A DNA stretch of 64,000 nt from Cyclotella cryptica (taxonomy: Eukaryota; Bacillariophyta; Thalassiosirophyceae; Thalassiosirales; Thalassiosiraceae). Below, piece by piece: positions 47,299 through 57,182 of the stretch. The stretch spans positions 7,501 through 71,500 of the forward strand of contig JABMIG010000173.1 in NCBI GenBank assembly GCA_013187285.1, read 5' to 3'. Below the pieces are notes generated by a model, which worked only from the letters and a program-made list of their open reading frames with translations, did not search any database and was not told where the DNA came from. A program made the translations under genes and the position numbers. Within the stretch, counting starts at the first letter, position 1; each line of letters starts with the position of its first letter.

Positions 47299-48223
47299 TA
47301 TTCAATTAACCAAAGCATTGGAATAAACTCTACTCTGAGGAAAATTCCCTGAGGCTTCAGGTTGTAGTGAAAAGGTAAGCATTTAAAAGGAACTATGGAG
47401 ATGATGGGTCACTATACATTGATGAAATGACGGACGACTATGATCCTTTGATTCATTAATAAATTAAATGAAGTCATCCTGAGGCAATATTTATACATTC
47501 AGGGCTTAACCATGATGTTGAAAGCTTTTCCATTACACAGTCATTTTGTTTCCTAAAATAGCCAAAAGGCTGTTGCTCTCATGAATACTCTCGCTTAAAG
47601 GTAACTAGGGTAATGCTAGCCATTTTTAAAAGTCCACTGGGTACTGATTAGGCCACTTGTAATGAGGTTGGCTCCAATCTTGAATCCCACAAGAACCTAT
47701 GCAATCATGTCATCATTTTAACCTGGTGTCACGGCAAATGAAGAACTCTGGTAACCTGCATGTACCATACACTTGCAAAATGTCAGAATGTATGGACTGT
47801 ATGGGTGGCTTACTGGAGGTTTCAAGAGTCTAGGGATGCCTTGCTGGATTTTTATGCATTGCTTAAGCCACAATTTTGTTTATCACAATAAGCGTTGATG
47901 CAAAAAATCTTCTGAGTGAATGGGATGAGTACTTTCTTTACATGTGCGATCTTATGTTGGGCCTAGTTAAGAAGGTTCTGCTGTGGTGGATTTTTTATGA
48001 AATATCCTACAAATTTGGTGTGATAGAACATGTGTCCACCAACATGTGCCCAGCAAGAAAAGCTTTCACTCAAACCACATCACTGTTGAACTTGAGCACA
48101 ACACAGCTCATACACTGTAACAATAAACAACACACAATATTTGAATCATTTGTCAGAATTGGTTTGCATCATTGTCATTGTTATCATTATCTTTGCAAGA
48201 CATAGTATCATCACGCAGACAAC
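47299..48223. other. Gene-poor region
   Basis: AT-rich DNA with low CpG between the Harbinger remnant and the histone pseudogene. No gene, RNA or strong repeat is recognised. Confidence 0.5.
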
Positions 48224-48625
48224 ATGGCTTGTACCAAGCAAACTGCTTGCAAGTCTACTGGTGGTAATGCTCCACAGAATCAGCTTGCAACAGTGGTGGC
48301 CCACAAGTCTGCCCCTATCATACAGGAGATGTCAGGAAGCAGGAACTGTGGCACTCTGAGATTTGTAACTACCAAAAAGAACAGAACTTCTGATTTACAA
48401 ATTGCCATTCCAGTGCTTTGCAAGGGCAGTTATGTGGAGTTTTTCAAAGGAGATTAGTGTTATAAAGCCACTGCATTGACAGCATCACAGGAGGCCACCA
48501 AGACGTACCTTATTGGACTCTTTGAAGATACAAACTTGTGTGCCATCCATGCCTGGAAGGTCACTATATGCCAAAAGCTTTTCAACTCTCCTGGAGAATC
48601 CAAGGGAAAGATGAGAATTGAGAAC
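48224..48625 (+). pseudogene. Histone H3 pseudogene
   Basis: The plus strand from the ATG at 48224 reads [20 protein letters not shown], then [11 protein letters not shown], which is the H3 tail with substitutions. After a diverged middle about five residues short and one stop (TAG at 48455-48457), the same frame resumes with [20 protein letters not shown], then [26 protein letters not shown] is identical to canonical H3. Arg 2, 8, 17, 26 and 83 are replaced by Cys, Cys, Gln, His and Cys (TGT, TGC, CAG, CAC, TGT), each one C-to-T or G-to-A step from a CGN codon. The 3' end is vague (about 48605-48630). There is no intron, and the copy sits in transposon-rich DNA, so it could be a retrocopy or a stranded duplicate. 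Confidence 0.9.
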
Positions 48626-50139
48626 AGGGTAAGAGAGGTTGGAAGAGAATGTACTTAGATGGATCAAAGTTCATACTAAGGGGACCAGAATAGGAGAGAG
48701 CAAAGTAATGCATGGGAGGAGGAGAAGTGAAGGAATGACAGATTTCAAAGTGGGGATAAAGGAGAATGAAAGGAACCATGATAACTAAAGGATTCAACAT
48801 AACATATTTGATTGAACATGAGGAATCGAGGCCAAGGACTAATGACTGGGGAAAGTGATTATAGGAACAGCGTAACAAATAAAAACCAACCACAAGCTCA
48901 AGAGTGCATAACTAAGTTGAGATGAAAGAAAAACATATTGGATGGGGACTAGCATGCTCTCGTGGGAGATTGCATTATACATAGTGATAATGGTGACCCT
49001 TGCTGTAAAATTTCACTCCATATGATCTCAAACGGGAACCACAATGATGGATCATGGATGCTTTGCCAGTAACTGGAAACCATAGTTGACAACAAAGTGA
49101 AGAAGTGGCCACTGCAGGTGACGCAACCAATGATGAAGAGTTGTGTGAGTTTATTTCATACAGTGGCCTCATTTTATTCTGAAACTTGAAAAATATTTCT
49201 GAACACTAGCACATATGAAAGAGTTGCGGTCACTATTGGATACCAGTATCCAAACTGGTCTGGAAACAATCAGAGAGGTTTGTGAACATAACTTCCAGAA
49301 TCTTGAGAGAGCAAGAGTTATCACCGCTGAAAAGTGCTGGATGGAGTTGTGTTTATGGAGGAGTACGGATTTCCCCTCCATCAAGAGCAAAACAAGATTG
49401 TGCCACAATCCATCAAACTTTAGATTAAATCAAAGTATTCAATGGTTTTTTGGCACCTGCTGTTGAAGAATTCTACCAAGCCTTGAGTATCAAGATTGAA
49501 ACATGTGGTGGGGAGTTTCACAAACTTGTAGTGCAATCACATCATCGTTTAGCATGAGTGTACTCATGCTATGCTGAAGAACACTTATCTTCATCTAACA
49601 AGTTTATAAGAGATATAAGGGTTGCTAGATTGGGTGACGATGGAGGCAAAAATGAGTCATCTTGAAAATTCTTCTTCAGTATGTTTTGTTCCCTCTGTAG
49701 CTTAGAGTTTATTCGACTTCTCTTGAAGCCTCGAATCTCTGTCCTTCTCATCCATGGTTTCTTTCACAAATTTTGGTCATTGCTGACATGATTGATGTGT
49801 TGACCATTCTTTAGTCTTGTGCTGTGCTTGTGTGCCATAAAGGTGTAGTTAGAGCATTGTAGAGTGTCACTTGGTGCAGGGCTAAAATTTTGCACCAAGT
49901 TCTCTACATAATTTGCACTTATTCCTTTGCATGGCATAACTCATTCTTTCCCTCTTTCTCGGAGATCTTCCCCATCTCATCCTGTACAGTCGAATGCAAC
50001 AATTATAGGAGTCCAAGGGAGCATCTTCGATTTTCTCCAGCACTAACAAATTATGTTTCACCACGGCAATGAATAGTGGATTAAAATAGAATTCTCTTGC
50101 ACCACTCCCAAGGGATGGGGCAATAAGTCTGTAACTCAA
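48626..50139. other. Gene-poor region
   Basis: No gene is supported. Short frames such as 49215-49466 (MKELRSLLDTSIQTGLETIR at its start, helical-looking) could be remnants of coding sequence, but no family is recognised. CpG is low throughout. Confidence 0.4.
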
Positions 50140-50760
50140 CTGACAATGCTAGAGCTGCAATTAGAGACAAACACACCCCTAGAGATTTGACAAATGAAAT
50201 GGTTCTCACTGGATTCAAAGTTGAGACAAATGACACAGCAAATTATCACCTTGAGTATATGATCAGATTCCCTCCAAAGCTGCTTGATACGACTTAGAAG
50301 AATGTTGTTGGAGATCTGCCCTTGGAATCCAACAAAAATGTAATTGTCTGCATATGTGATAGAGAAACTCCACCTCAACCGAGAAAAGCAGCTAAGGTCG
50401 TCAAGTCTTCCTTTAAGGATTCCCTCAGGGCCCAAGATGCAATGATTGAACATAATTCAATCATCAAAAATACAGATAAGAGGACCAGGCTATCATTTAT
50501 CTGAGGTGTTGAAGTTTCCAATGCCACTAAATCCAATAAGACGCCTCCAAAAGAGATCAAGATAGAGAAGATTGGACAGCGATTATCTGACACCACAACT
50601 TTTGCACCCACAGGAGAGAGAAAAATGACATCCAAAACAGCACTCTTGTTTTGAAAAGAAGGATGACATATCCTCATTCTTAGGTCAGGCTTTCCCAAAA
50701 AGGCATTGGCTAACATGAAGGAGGTTTCCCAGGCTCATGCTCATGTACATGCTGCAACAC
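50140..50760 (+). pseudogene. Decayed unrecognised coding stretch
   Basis: One plus-strand frame gives protein-like sequence over about 200 codons with three or four stops: DKHTPRDLTNEMVLTGFKVE, ANYHLEYMIRFPPKLLDTT, GDLPLESNKNVIVCICD, VKSSFKDSLRAQDAMIEHNS and IEKIGQRLSDTTTFAPTGER. The consistent frame and composition argue for a once-functional gene. I recognise no domain. It may belong to an old transposon. Confidence 0.35.
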
Positions 50761-51000
50761 TATGGTCAGTTCTTTATGACACCCCTGAAGAGTGTCAATG
50801 TTGATGGCAGAACAGTGTTAGTTGCTAGGATTGACTTTCCATGAGATAGGATAAGATCATTACGGGTCATACCAAATTACTTATGGAAAACAAATGTCAA
50901 AGAAGGGAGGGAAGTATACTGACAGAGTCAGAGTTCTACCATTGGACATTCTAAAGAGTGTAATTGAGAATGCTCACAAAAGCAAACCTGATGACTATAA
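50761..51000. other. Unassigned DNA
   Basis: Nothing recognisable lies between the decayed stretch and the foldback element. Confidence 0.4.
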
Positions 51001-51196
51001 ATAATGCCACGGTTGTCATCTGCACGAGTTTTCTTACTATTTTTGGTAGCTTGTCATCAAGGTGGAGTCTCTGTCACATCACGGTGAACCATGAGTGTTA
51101 CCAGTGGTTCTGCGTGATGTGACAAAGAGACGCCCCCTTTGATGACAAGCTACCAAAAATAGTAAGAACACGAGTGCAGATGACAACCGTGGTATT
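51001..51196. mobile_element. 195-bp foldback (MITE-like) element
   Basis: The left arm (about 51005-51090) and right arm (about 51110-51193) are reverse complements with few mismatches: CCACGGTTGTCATCTGCAC pairs with GTGCAGATGACAACCGTGG, TTCTTACTATTTTTGGTAGC with GCTACCAAAAATAGTAAGAA, and TGTCACATCACG with CGTGATGTGACA. The tip also pairs (GAACCA with TGGTTC), leaving a loop of about 13 nt. High arm identity points to a fairly recent origin. A target duplication is not obvious. Confidence 0.9.
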
Positions 51197-52819
51197 GTGT
51201 ATGTAAGACGATGCAAGAAGATTTTTTCTTGTCATGACAACTTGAAGTAGACCTACAGGCCAACACGTAATTTTTTTGATGACGTACAGTTGCTGTAACT
51301 TAGATATTTTAAAGGGAACGTTCCGGTCTTCATCAATCTTTCTTTGATTAAAAATGACTAAATTTATTCACAAGAGTCACGAAGGGCCCGTTTCGCTGTT
51401 CTCATTTTTAAATGCGTACGATCAGGGGCACTCTCTCCTACCTTCTTATCTTGAATTTTTGGACATCGGAAGTGCTCATAAATTTTGGACCTCCACAAGT
51501 CTCACATCCCATATCTACAAGAAACACGATTTTCCACACGAAATTTTTGAGTAAGTGGTTTTCTTGTTATTATCTGATTCTCACCGTGCACAAAGTAATA
51601 CACGCGCTCACACCTATCATATTTCTGTTCATTCCTTTTTTTCGCACATGATGACATCGCTCCTCTTGGTCTTAACTTTGCGATCTTATACATACACCGG
51701 TGTACCCTTCTTTTTCTGAATGCGAACTCTGATCACGGTTGCTGGGTGGCCGTCATTATGACTCTTTCCCTATGGATATTAATGCATTTGAAAACCTATG
51801 CAACTTCAACTTGGGATTGTATCTTGTCATGCTTGTGACTAATGTGACATGTCTCTGTGAAATATGACTGTCTGAATAAGATCTTACATAAAATAAAGTC
51901 TATTGAAAGTTGTCATCAACAAGAAAAATAATCTTATTTAGTGGTCTTGCAAAGATGACAAAGCTGCTGCTGATGAAGACAATAACTTGATTTATACTGG
52001 AAAGGAACTTTTGTGTCCCATTGCAATTGCGCAGATGATGGCACAACTGTTCCGGTCTGTGGTTTTTCACTGTAGACCGTCCTCAGAGTCAGACACCAAT
52101 TTTGAGGAATATCATGTACCTGTCAAAGATATGCTCCAACAACTTCTAACACACTTAAATTGGTCTTTTCTCAACTATGACAGAAGCCAACAATTCTTGA
52201 GTGAACAAGCAAGAGAAAACCTTAGATGAAAAAGCTCAATGGAAGACAGTAAAAAATGAATTGATTGCATTCATATCATGAGATGAACTGGCAGAGCACT
52301 GCAATATGGCTAAAGCTTAAAGTTTGTTGATGATATGATCCAAATCTGTAACAAACAGAGATGCCAAATATTTACTTAGGTTGAAATGTGGATTCTGGTT
52401 GCTTTGAACTTTTCCATTGATGAAACTGCTACTGAATGCATTGGTATGGATGAAAATAGCTTTGGATTGGTGGAGGCAATGTTTTGAAATACTCCCAAAG
52501 ACTGAATTACTTACTGTGGTGACATCCAAGATTGTTGTTGGAGACCATGGGAAATCACAATAAAAATGATATGATCTCTTTCATGACCATTACCAGGAAC
52601 ATGATGTATGATGTTGGATTAATGACCAAAGGTTGCCATAGGATAGTCCCTGGCTTGATGATTATTTCTGTTGGTTTAAAAGGCAATGTCTCCTATTGAG
52701 TTTCAATTCTTAAATTGGTATATTTCAACTATCATTTCTATATTCCATTTAATGCTAAAACCGGACAGTCATAGGGGTTGACAACATACCACATGATGTG
52801 AAATTGTTGTATTGAATTT
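51197..52819. other. Gene-poor region
   Basis: No gene is supported. A frame at 51987-52229 (80 codons) has helical-looking sequence without a recognised domain. The DNA is AT-rich and CpG-poor. Confidence 0.4.
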
Positions 52820-53235
52820 CAGTCTGACATAATGCCTCCACCATAAGTCAGACATATACACATGCACCCACATGTAACAAATTAGAATAGCCTACTTGGT
52901 CAGCTCCATCCATGGTTGAAGTTCCAAGAAGCCTGGTGTCTTCACAACATCAATGATGAATACTATTTCAATATCCTATGGAGATATGTCCTAGTTGTCA
53001 AGTAATGATGGGCAAATTGAGTTGTAAGTATGATGTCTTCACAATGTCAATGTTTGGATACTCTTTGAATATCCTCTTGAGATTTGTCCTAATGGTCAAG
53101 TATGGATGTCTGGAATCAGAGCTTGTCACAATCCCATCAAAAGTCAGACATATATACACCCACTCACATGCAATGAATTAGAAGTGCTCAGCTGGTCAGC
53201 TCAAGCAAAGGTTAAATTCCCAAGAAATCTGCCGC
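52820..53235. repeat. Diverged direct duplication of about 290 bp
   Basis: AAGTCAGACATATA with CACCCAC, ATGYAA, GGTCAGCTC and CAAGAA words occurs at about 52845-52935 and again at 53138-53230. Within it, GTCTTCACAA-CATCAATG, AATATCCT, GAGAT-TGTCCTA and GTCAAGTA recur about 97 bp apart (52940 and 53035). A third, weaker start (AAAAGTCAGA) lies at 53400. Confidence 0.7.
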
Positions 53236-54399
53236 AGCATGCAATTCAAACAGAGTGTTTTGGTCTACATCAACCATTCAAGCATATTCATCTTGAACAA
53301 TATCACGTGGTGGTGATTTGTTGCACTTTAGAAGATGATTTTGTCATCAGCTCGTAAGCAAGTGTTTCAAGGTTCCACATCTCGAATATCAGCTTGAGCC
53401 AAAAGTCAGAACAAACTCACTCAGTACCCACTTGTAATATTCCATACTTTCAACAATCTCAGCCAAAACCAATTCATCATATAGAGGGGGATCTCATTTA
53501 CTCCCTGACTGATGCTGCCATAATTTTGGTCAGTATCACCCGCACCTTCACTGTCCATAACAAAAATGGAGAGTTTGGCTACAGCCCTGGGAAAATGATA
53601 TCTGTCTCTTTCTCTACTTATCTGAGTTTTCCACATGGTTGTGTGCCGATATTGAGACGATAAGTGAGATTTTGTTTTTACTGTGGCAATCCATCACTGT
53701 TCTGCACTCACTCAAATAGCACTCACCAAAATGTAACAATTTGGACAGCATTATCGTTTTCCATCGTTGATTGCTTGTTGATGTTTTTGGAAAGGTGATT
53801 GACTTTTCTTTCATCGCCAATAGGTCTGCATTAGGATAGTTGTGGTTAGCATCTTTGCGAGGGCTGAAATTTTGGATAGTGTTGTCTACTTGATCTATAC
53901 TGATTCCTACATAGACATGCACATGTACGTCAACATTAGCTCCTTCTATTAGCAACCATTTCCATGGTTTACACCAATGAAACGGTTGGGGTGCGGTTTG
54001 GATGGGATAGATGCACTAATTTTTGTATTGTATTGTGAACAACAGACATTTCATATTCTCAAATAAAAGCCTGACTTCGGAGCAATTGACACAGAAATGG
54101 ATAAGTTCAACATTAAACGTGAGTTAATATGTGATACAGTGTGCGGTACATTTTGGCTAATTTGTCACTAGGAATAGGAATCGATTGGGACAGTCAGATA
54201 GAACCATAAAGGATTGGAAGTTGGAGAAAGGGGCGATTTCGCTAACCAGTGTCGATTTTACCGCGTGTTTTATAACTGGCATCAATTTTACAGCTAGACA
54301 GGGGTGGGGGGTAAAATAGTTCTTGGCTCCATCATTTCCCACAAGTCCGAACCAATAAGTATTTGATCTCTCACACCTCTTTCGTGAGAAAGTGATTTC
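53236..54399. other. Gene-poor region downstream of the reductase gene
   Basis: No gene is supported. The last few hundred bases should include the 3' UTR of the aldo/keto reductase gene; no clear polyadenylation signal was identified. Confidence 0.4.
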
Positions 54400-55512
54400 T
54401 CATTTGGCTTTGGCAGCTGAATACGAAGCACCGGGATCCAGTTCGAAACGATTAGGCATGTCCGCAGAATACGATCGCCAATACGGGAAAGGCCTACTTT
54501 CTTCCCTGCGAATCACATCCCAAGCAGCATCAAATGCATCTGTCAAATCTTTTGGGAGCGCTGTTTCTTGCGCGCGCGAACATGAACCTAAATTTTCGTT
54601 CAATTGTTCCATGGAACTTGCCCCAATGAGTATACCATCCCCGTGAACTTTGTCATCGTCAGCACGGAGAGCAGAATGGCACAACAACCACCGGTATGTC
54701 GCCTCAACCATTGAGATATTAGCCGCTTCACACGCAGATTGAATCAATTGTATCGCTTGAAAATTTGCACTGGTATAAAATCGGGGTAGATAATTGGGAT
54801 TATTCTTGAATCTTCCCGTTTGAACATTGTCCTGCATGATGTGTTTGCCCGTTAGCATCCCTCCCGCCAATGGATTGTAAGCCACGAAGGAACACCCATT
54901 CCGTCTCAAGACGGGCAGCAATTCCTCTTCGACGCATCGGTTCAATGGATTGTACAAGCCTTGATAGACGGTGGGCTTAACAAGCCCATGCTCGTTACAT
55001 AAATCAAATGCACGTTGCACCTCCGAGGCATGATAATTGCTCAAACCAATCGATGAAATCAATCCCTCCTGAACGAATGAAGTCAACGTTTTGAGAGAAT
55101 CCAACAATGGATGGTTCTCATCCGGTTGATGGAGGTAGTATTTGCCAACGGAAGAAACCCCCATCGCTTCCAAAGAAGATTCGAGCTGCGCTCGCAACCC
55201 CTCGGGAGAAAGACCGTGTGGCTGAGACGGATGGGCCTTGGTCCCCACAGAAATTACGAGAGGTGGCGATACGACGTTTTCTTCGGTGAGAGTTTGAAGA
55301 GCTGATCCAAGCATTCGTTCGGAATCGCCCGATGCGTAGATACGAGCCGTGTCGATGCGAACTACTGCGGCGTTATTGTGGAGATTGACGAAGGACTTCA
55401 CCATGTTGAGCGCGATGGCATCGTCGACTGGAGAGGAGGTCTGGCCTTTCCAGCCGAAGGTCATGGTGCCTAGGTAGAGGTTTGGGAGGCGGGATAGCGA
55501 GGAGGCTCGCAT
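54400..55512 (-). CDS. Aldo/keto reductase, AKR7-like
   Basis: 370 aa from the ATG at 55512. The open frame runs upstream only to a TTG, and family proteins start close to LPNLYLGTMTFGW, so this start fits. It is a TIM-barrel NADPH-dependent carbonyl reductase. The catalytic tetrad is visible as Asp54 and Tyr59 (RIDTARIYASG), Lys92 (SVGTKAHPS) and His128 (YYLHQPDENH). Cofactor and barrel motifs include GLSNYHASEV, YQGLYNPLNR, FVAYNPLAGGMLTGK and GILIGASSMEQLNENL. The last two are typical of the AKR7 (aflatoxin aldehyde/succinic semialdehyde reductase) group, whose members detoxify dialdehydes and other carbonyls. It is intronless and of normal length, with no clear targeting signal, so probably cytosolic. 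It is divergent from the DUF1917 gene. The exact substrate cannot be inferred. Confidence 0.93.
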   Translation of the reverse strand: MRASSLSRLPNLYLGTMTFGWKGQTSSPVDDAIALNMVKSFVNLHNNAAVVRIDTARIYASGDSERMLGSALQTLTEENVVSPPLVISVGTKAHPSQPHGLSPEGLRAQLESSLEAMGVSSVGKYYLHQPDENHPLLDSLKTLTSFVQEGLISSIGLSNYHASEVQRAFDLCNEHGLVKPTVYQGLYNPLNRCVEEELLPVLRRNGCSFVAYNPLAGGMLTGKHIMQDNVQTGRFKNNPNYLPRFYTSANFQAIQLIQSACEAANISMVEATYRWLLCHSALRADDDKVHGDGILIGASSMEQLNENLGSCSRAQETALPKDLTDAFDAAWDVIRREESRPFPYWRSYSADMPNRFELDPGASYSAAKAK

Positions 55513-55928
55513 GGTTATGGGTAATAGGGACGGTAGAGTGACTGTGGTCAACAAAGGAAAAACGTGTTCGGGCGGTCATGTTGCATGTGAGCTACTCGAC
55601 GTATGATACCGCAAGCGAACCGTATGGTACCAAGCACCAAGCACCGTGGTAATTACATACTAACTCATACAAAGCTTCTACCAAGCCACATACGGTAAGA
55701 AATCTACATACTATAGGACAGTATAGGACCTGTTTAGGACCAGAGAGGAGCCAGATAGGAGCCAGAGAGGAGCCAGATAGGACCCATCTCTTGTAATTTT
55801 CAGAACTTCAGAGACGGCAACAACAAGGAGGAAACAGGGATCAAGCGGCAACGACTAAGCACCGGCAACAAACGAGCAGCATTGAACACAGGCAAGACAA
55901 GCCAAGCGTCACCCCAGAGCAGACGACA
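55513..55928. promoter_or_regulatory. Divergent promoter region
   Basis: These 416 bp separate the AKR7-like gene (minus) from the NZF/DUF1917 gene (plus). They contain GTATGGTACCAAGCACCAAG and a purine-rich tandem repeat at 55738-55788. No TATA box is clear. Confidence 0.45.
55738..55788 (+). repeat. Two and a half copies of a 22-bp unit
   Basis: AGAGAGGAGCCAGATAGG appears twice, 22 bp apart, followed by a partial ACCCA-ending copy and preceded by TAGGACC. It sits in the divergent promoter, about 140 bp upstream of the DUF1917 gene start, and could be in its 5' UTR. Confidence 0.75.
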
Positions 55929-57027
55929 ATGGATGCAGAAGAACGGAGAGGAATACGAAGAGAAAACTACATGGATCAGAAACAGCGAGAATCGAAAGAA
56001 GGCAAGCCAAAATCCGCGAGCCTTGCTCCAGGCGTGGTTATCATTGACGTTGATAGCGATGATTCCGAAAAGAATGAGCAGTCTATCCACGCATTTTCTT
56101 CATCATCACTTCGTGTTGCCTCTTGGGCATGTGGCCGTTGTACATTCATCAATGATGGAGATCGGAACTCGTGCGCAATGTGTAACCATGATAATGTGAA
56201 CTCATGTGCGAACGAAGATGCAGCAGCGACGAATGTGGATCAAAGGGATGAAGGCGATGGTAAAAGTGATGATGATGATCAATCTGTGACCTTTGTGCCA
56301 AATCCATCAATGACCCATCAGCGCAGTAAACGGACGAGAGCAGATAATTTTTCGTGTTACATGATAGGAAATGAACTGTGCGATACTCATCCCAAGGCTA
56401 CTGAAAGTGGCGGCTGGGTATGGGCGAAAACTCATCAGTTTGTTAACCTATTGGAGGAAATTGAAGAAGACGCACAAGGGTTAGTAGACGCATTTAAATC
56501 CATGGTGCGAACAAGGTCACCAAAAGAAATCACGCGCGATATTGTATTGGGACTGGCTGAAGAACACGGCGTCACTTGCGGAAAGTGGTTAATCTATCAA
56601 AAAGCGGATCATGCGGCACAGATATGGCAGAAAATACGAGATGCGCTCTATGATAATCGTTTGGGTAGTGTAGCAAAGATAGGGAAGCGACCGTTCGAGA
56701 ATGGAAATTTTGTGATTTGCGTCTATTGCGATGACTTTCGCGATAAACAAGACGTGAGTGCTTGCTTGCTTTGAATAACTTGGCGTTTGACGTGGCGTGT
56801 TTCGTATCGCTCGTTTCCTAAACCCTGTTCTTTCAACTGCTTAGCTGGTGCGTGTACGCAAGGCACTTTACGAAACAGCTGGAATCAAAGGCAAGTTATC
56901 CTTCAAGCCGGATTGCTTCACCTATCTTGACATTTATCGAAACAATCCCTTTAAAATTCGTCCTACGATTTATTCGTGCGATGTTACAAAGAATAATGCC
57001 GAAGTGACTTTGTATGATGTCCGGTGA
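55929..57027 (+). CDS. NZF zinc-finger protein with DUF1917 (UPF0696/BLES03-like) domain
   Basis: Two exons, 55929-56753 and 56845-57027, are joined across a 91-nt GT-AG intron in phase 0; the product is 335 aa. Residues 36-47 (VVIIDVDSDDSE) look like a phospho-type SUMO-interacting motif. Residues 66-85 form a RanBP2/NZF finger (W66, C68, C71, N80, C82, C85). It has Thr72-Phe73 and, after ten residues, Met84, the TF-x10-hydrophobic fingerprint of ubiquitin-binding NZFs. An acidic, low-complexity linker follows. The C-terminal half (from about residue 150) matches DUF1917, with GKWLIYQKADHAAQIWQKIR, LGSVAKIGKR and FVICVYCDDFRD, finishing in exon 2 with VRKALYETAGIKGKLSFKPD. DUF1917 proteins have an eIF4E-like fold and unclear function. 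Ubiquitin/SUMO reading is inferred from motifs only. Confidence 0.85.
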
Positions 57028-57182
57028 TGATATGGCGGTTTTGTAATGAAGGCTTCAGTTAGATGCATCAGAATTTTTCTCGTGTAAGATGTTTTGTAAC
57101 GTTAACGTTTTGTGTTAGCAATCGAAGAGACTTTTTATTTTACATGTTTTTTTTATTTACATCCGCATTTAATGTTGGACAC

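Noticed and set aside
55513-55554. Longer N-terminus for the AKR7-like reductase
   Set aside because: The upstream extension begins at TTG, not ATG, and adds no conserved residues.
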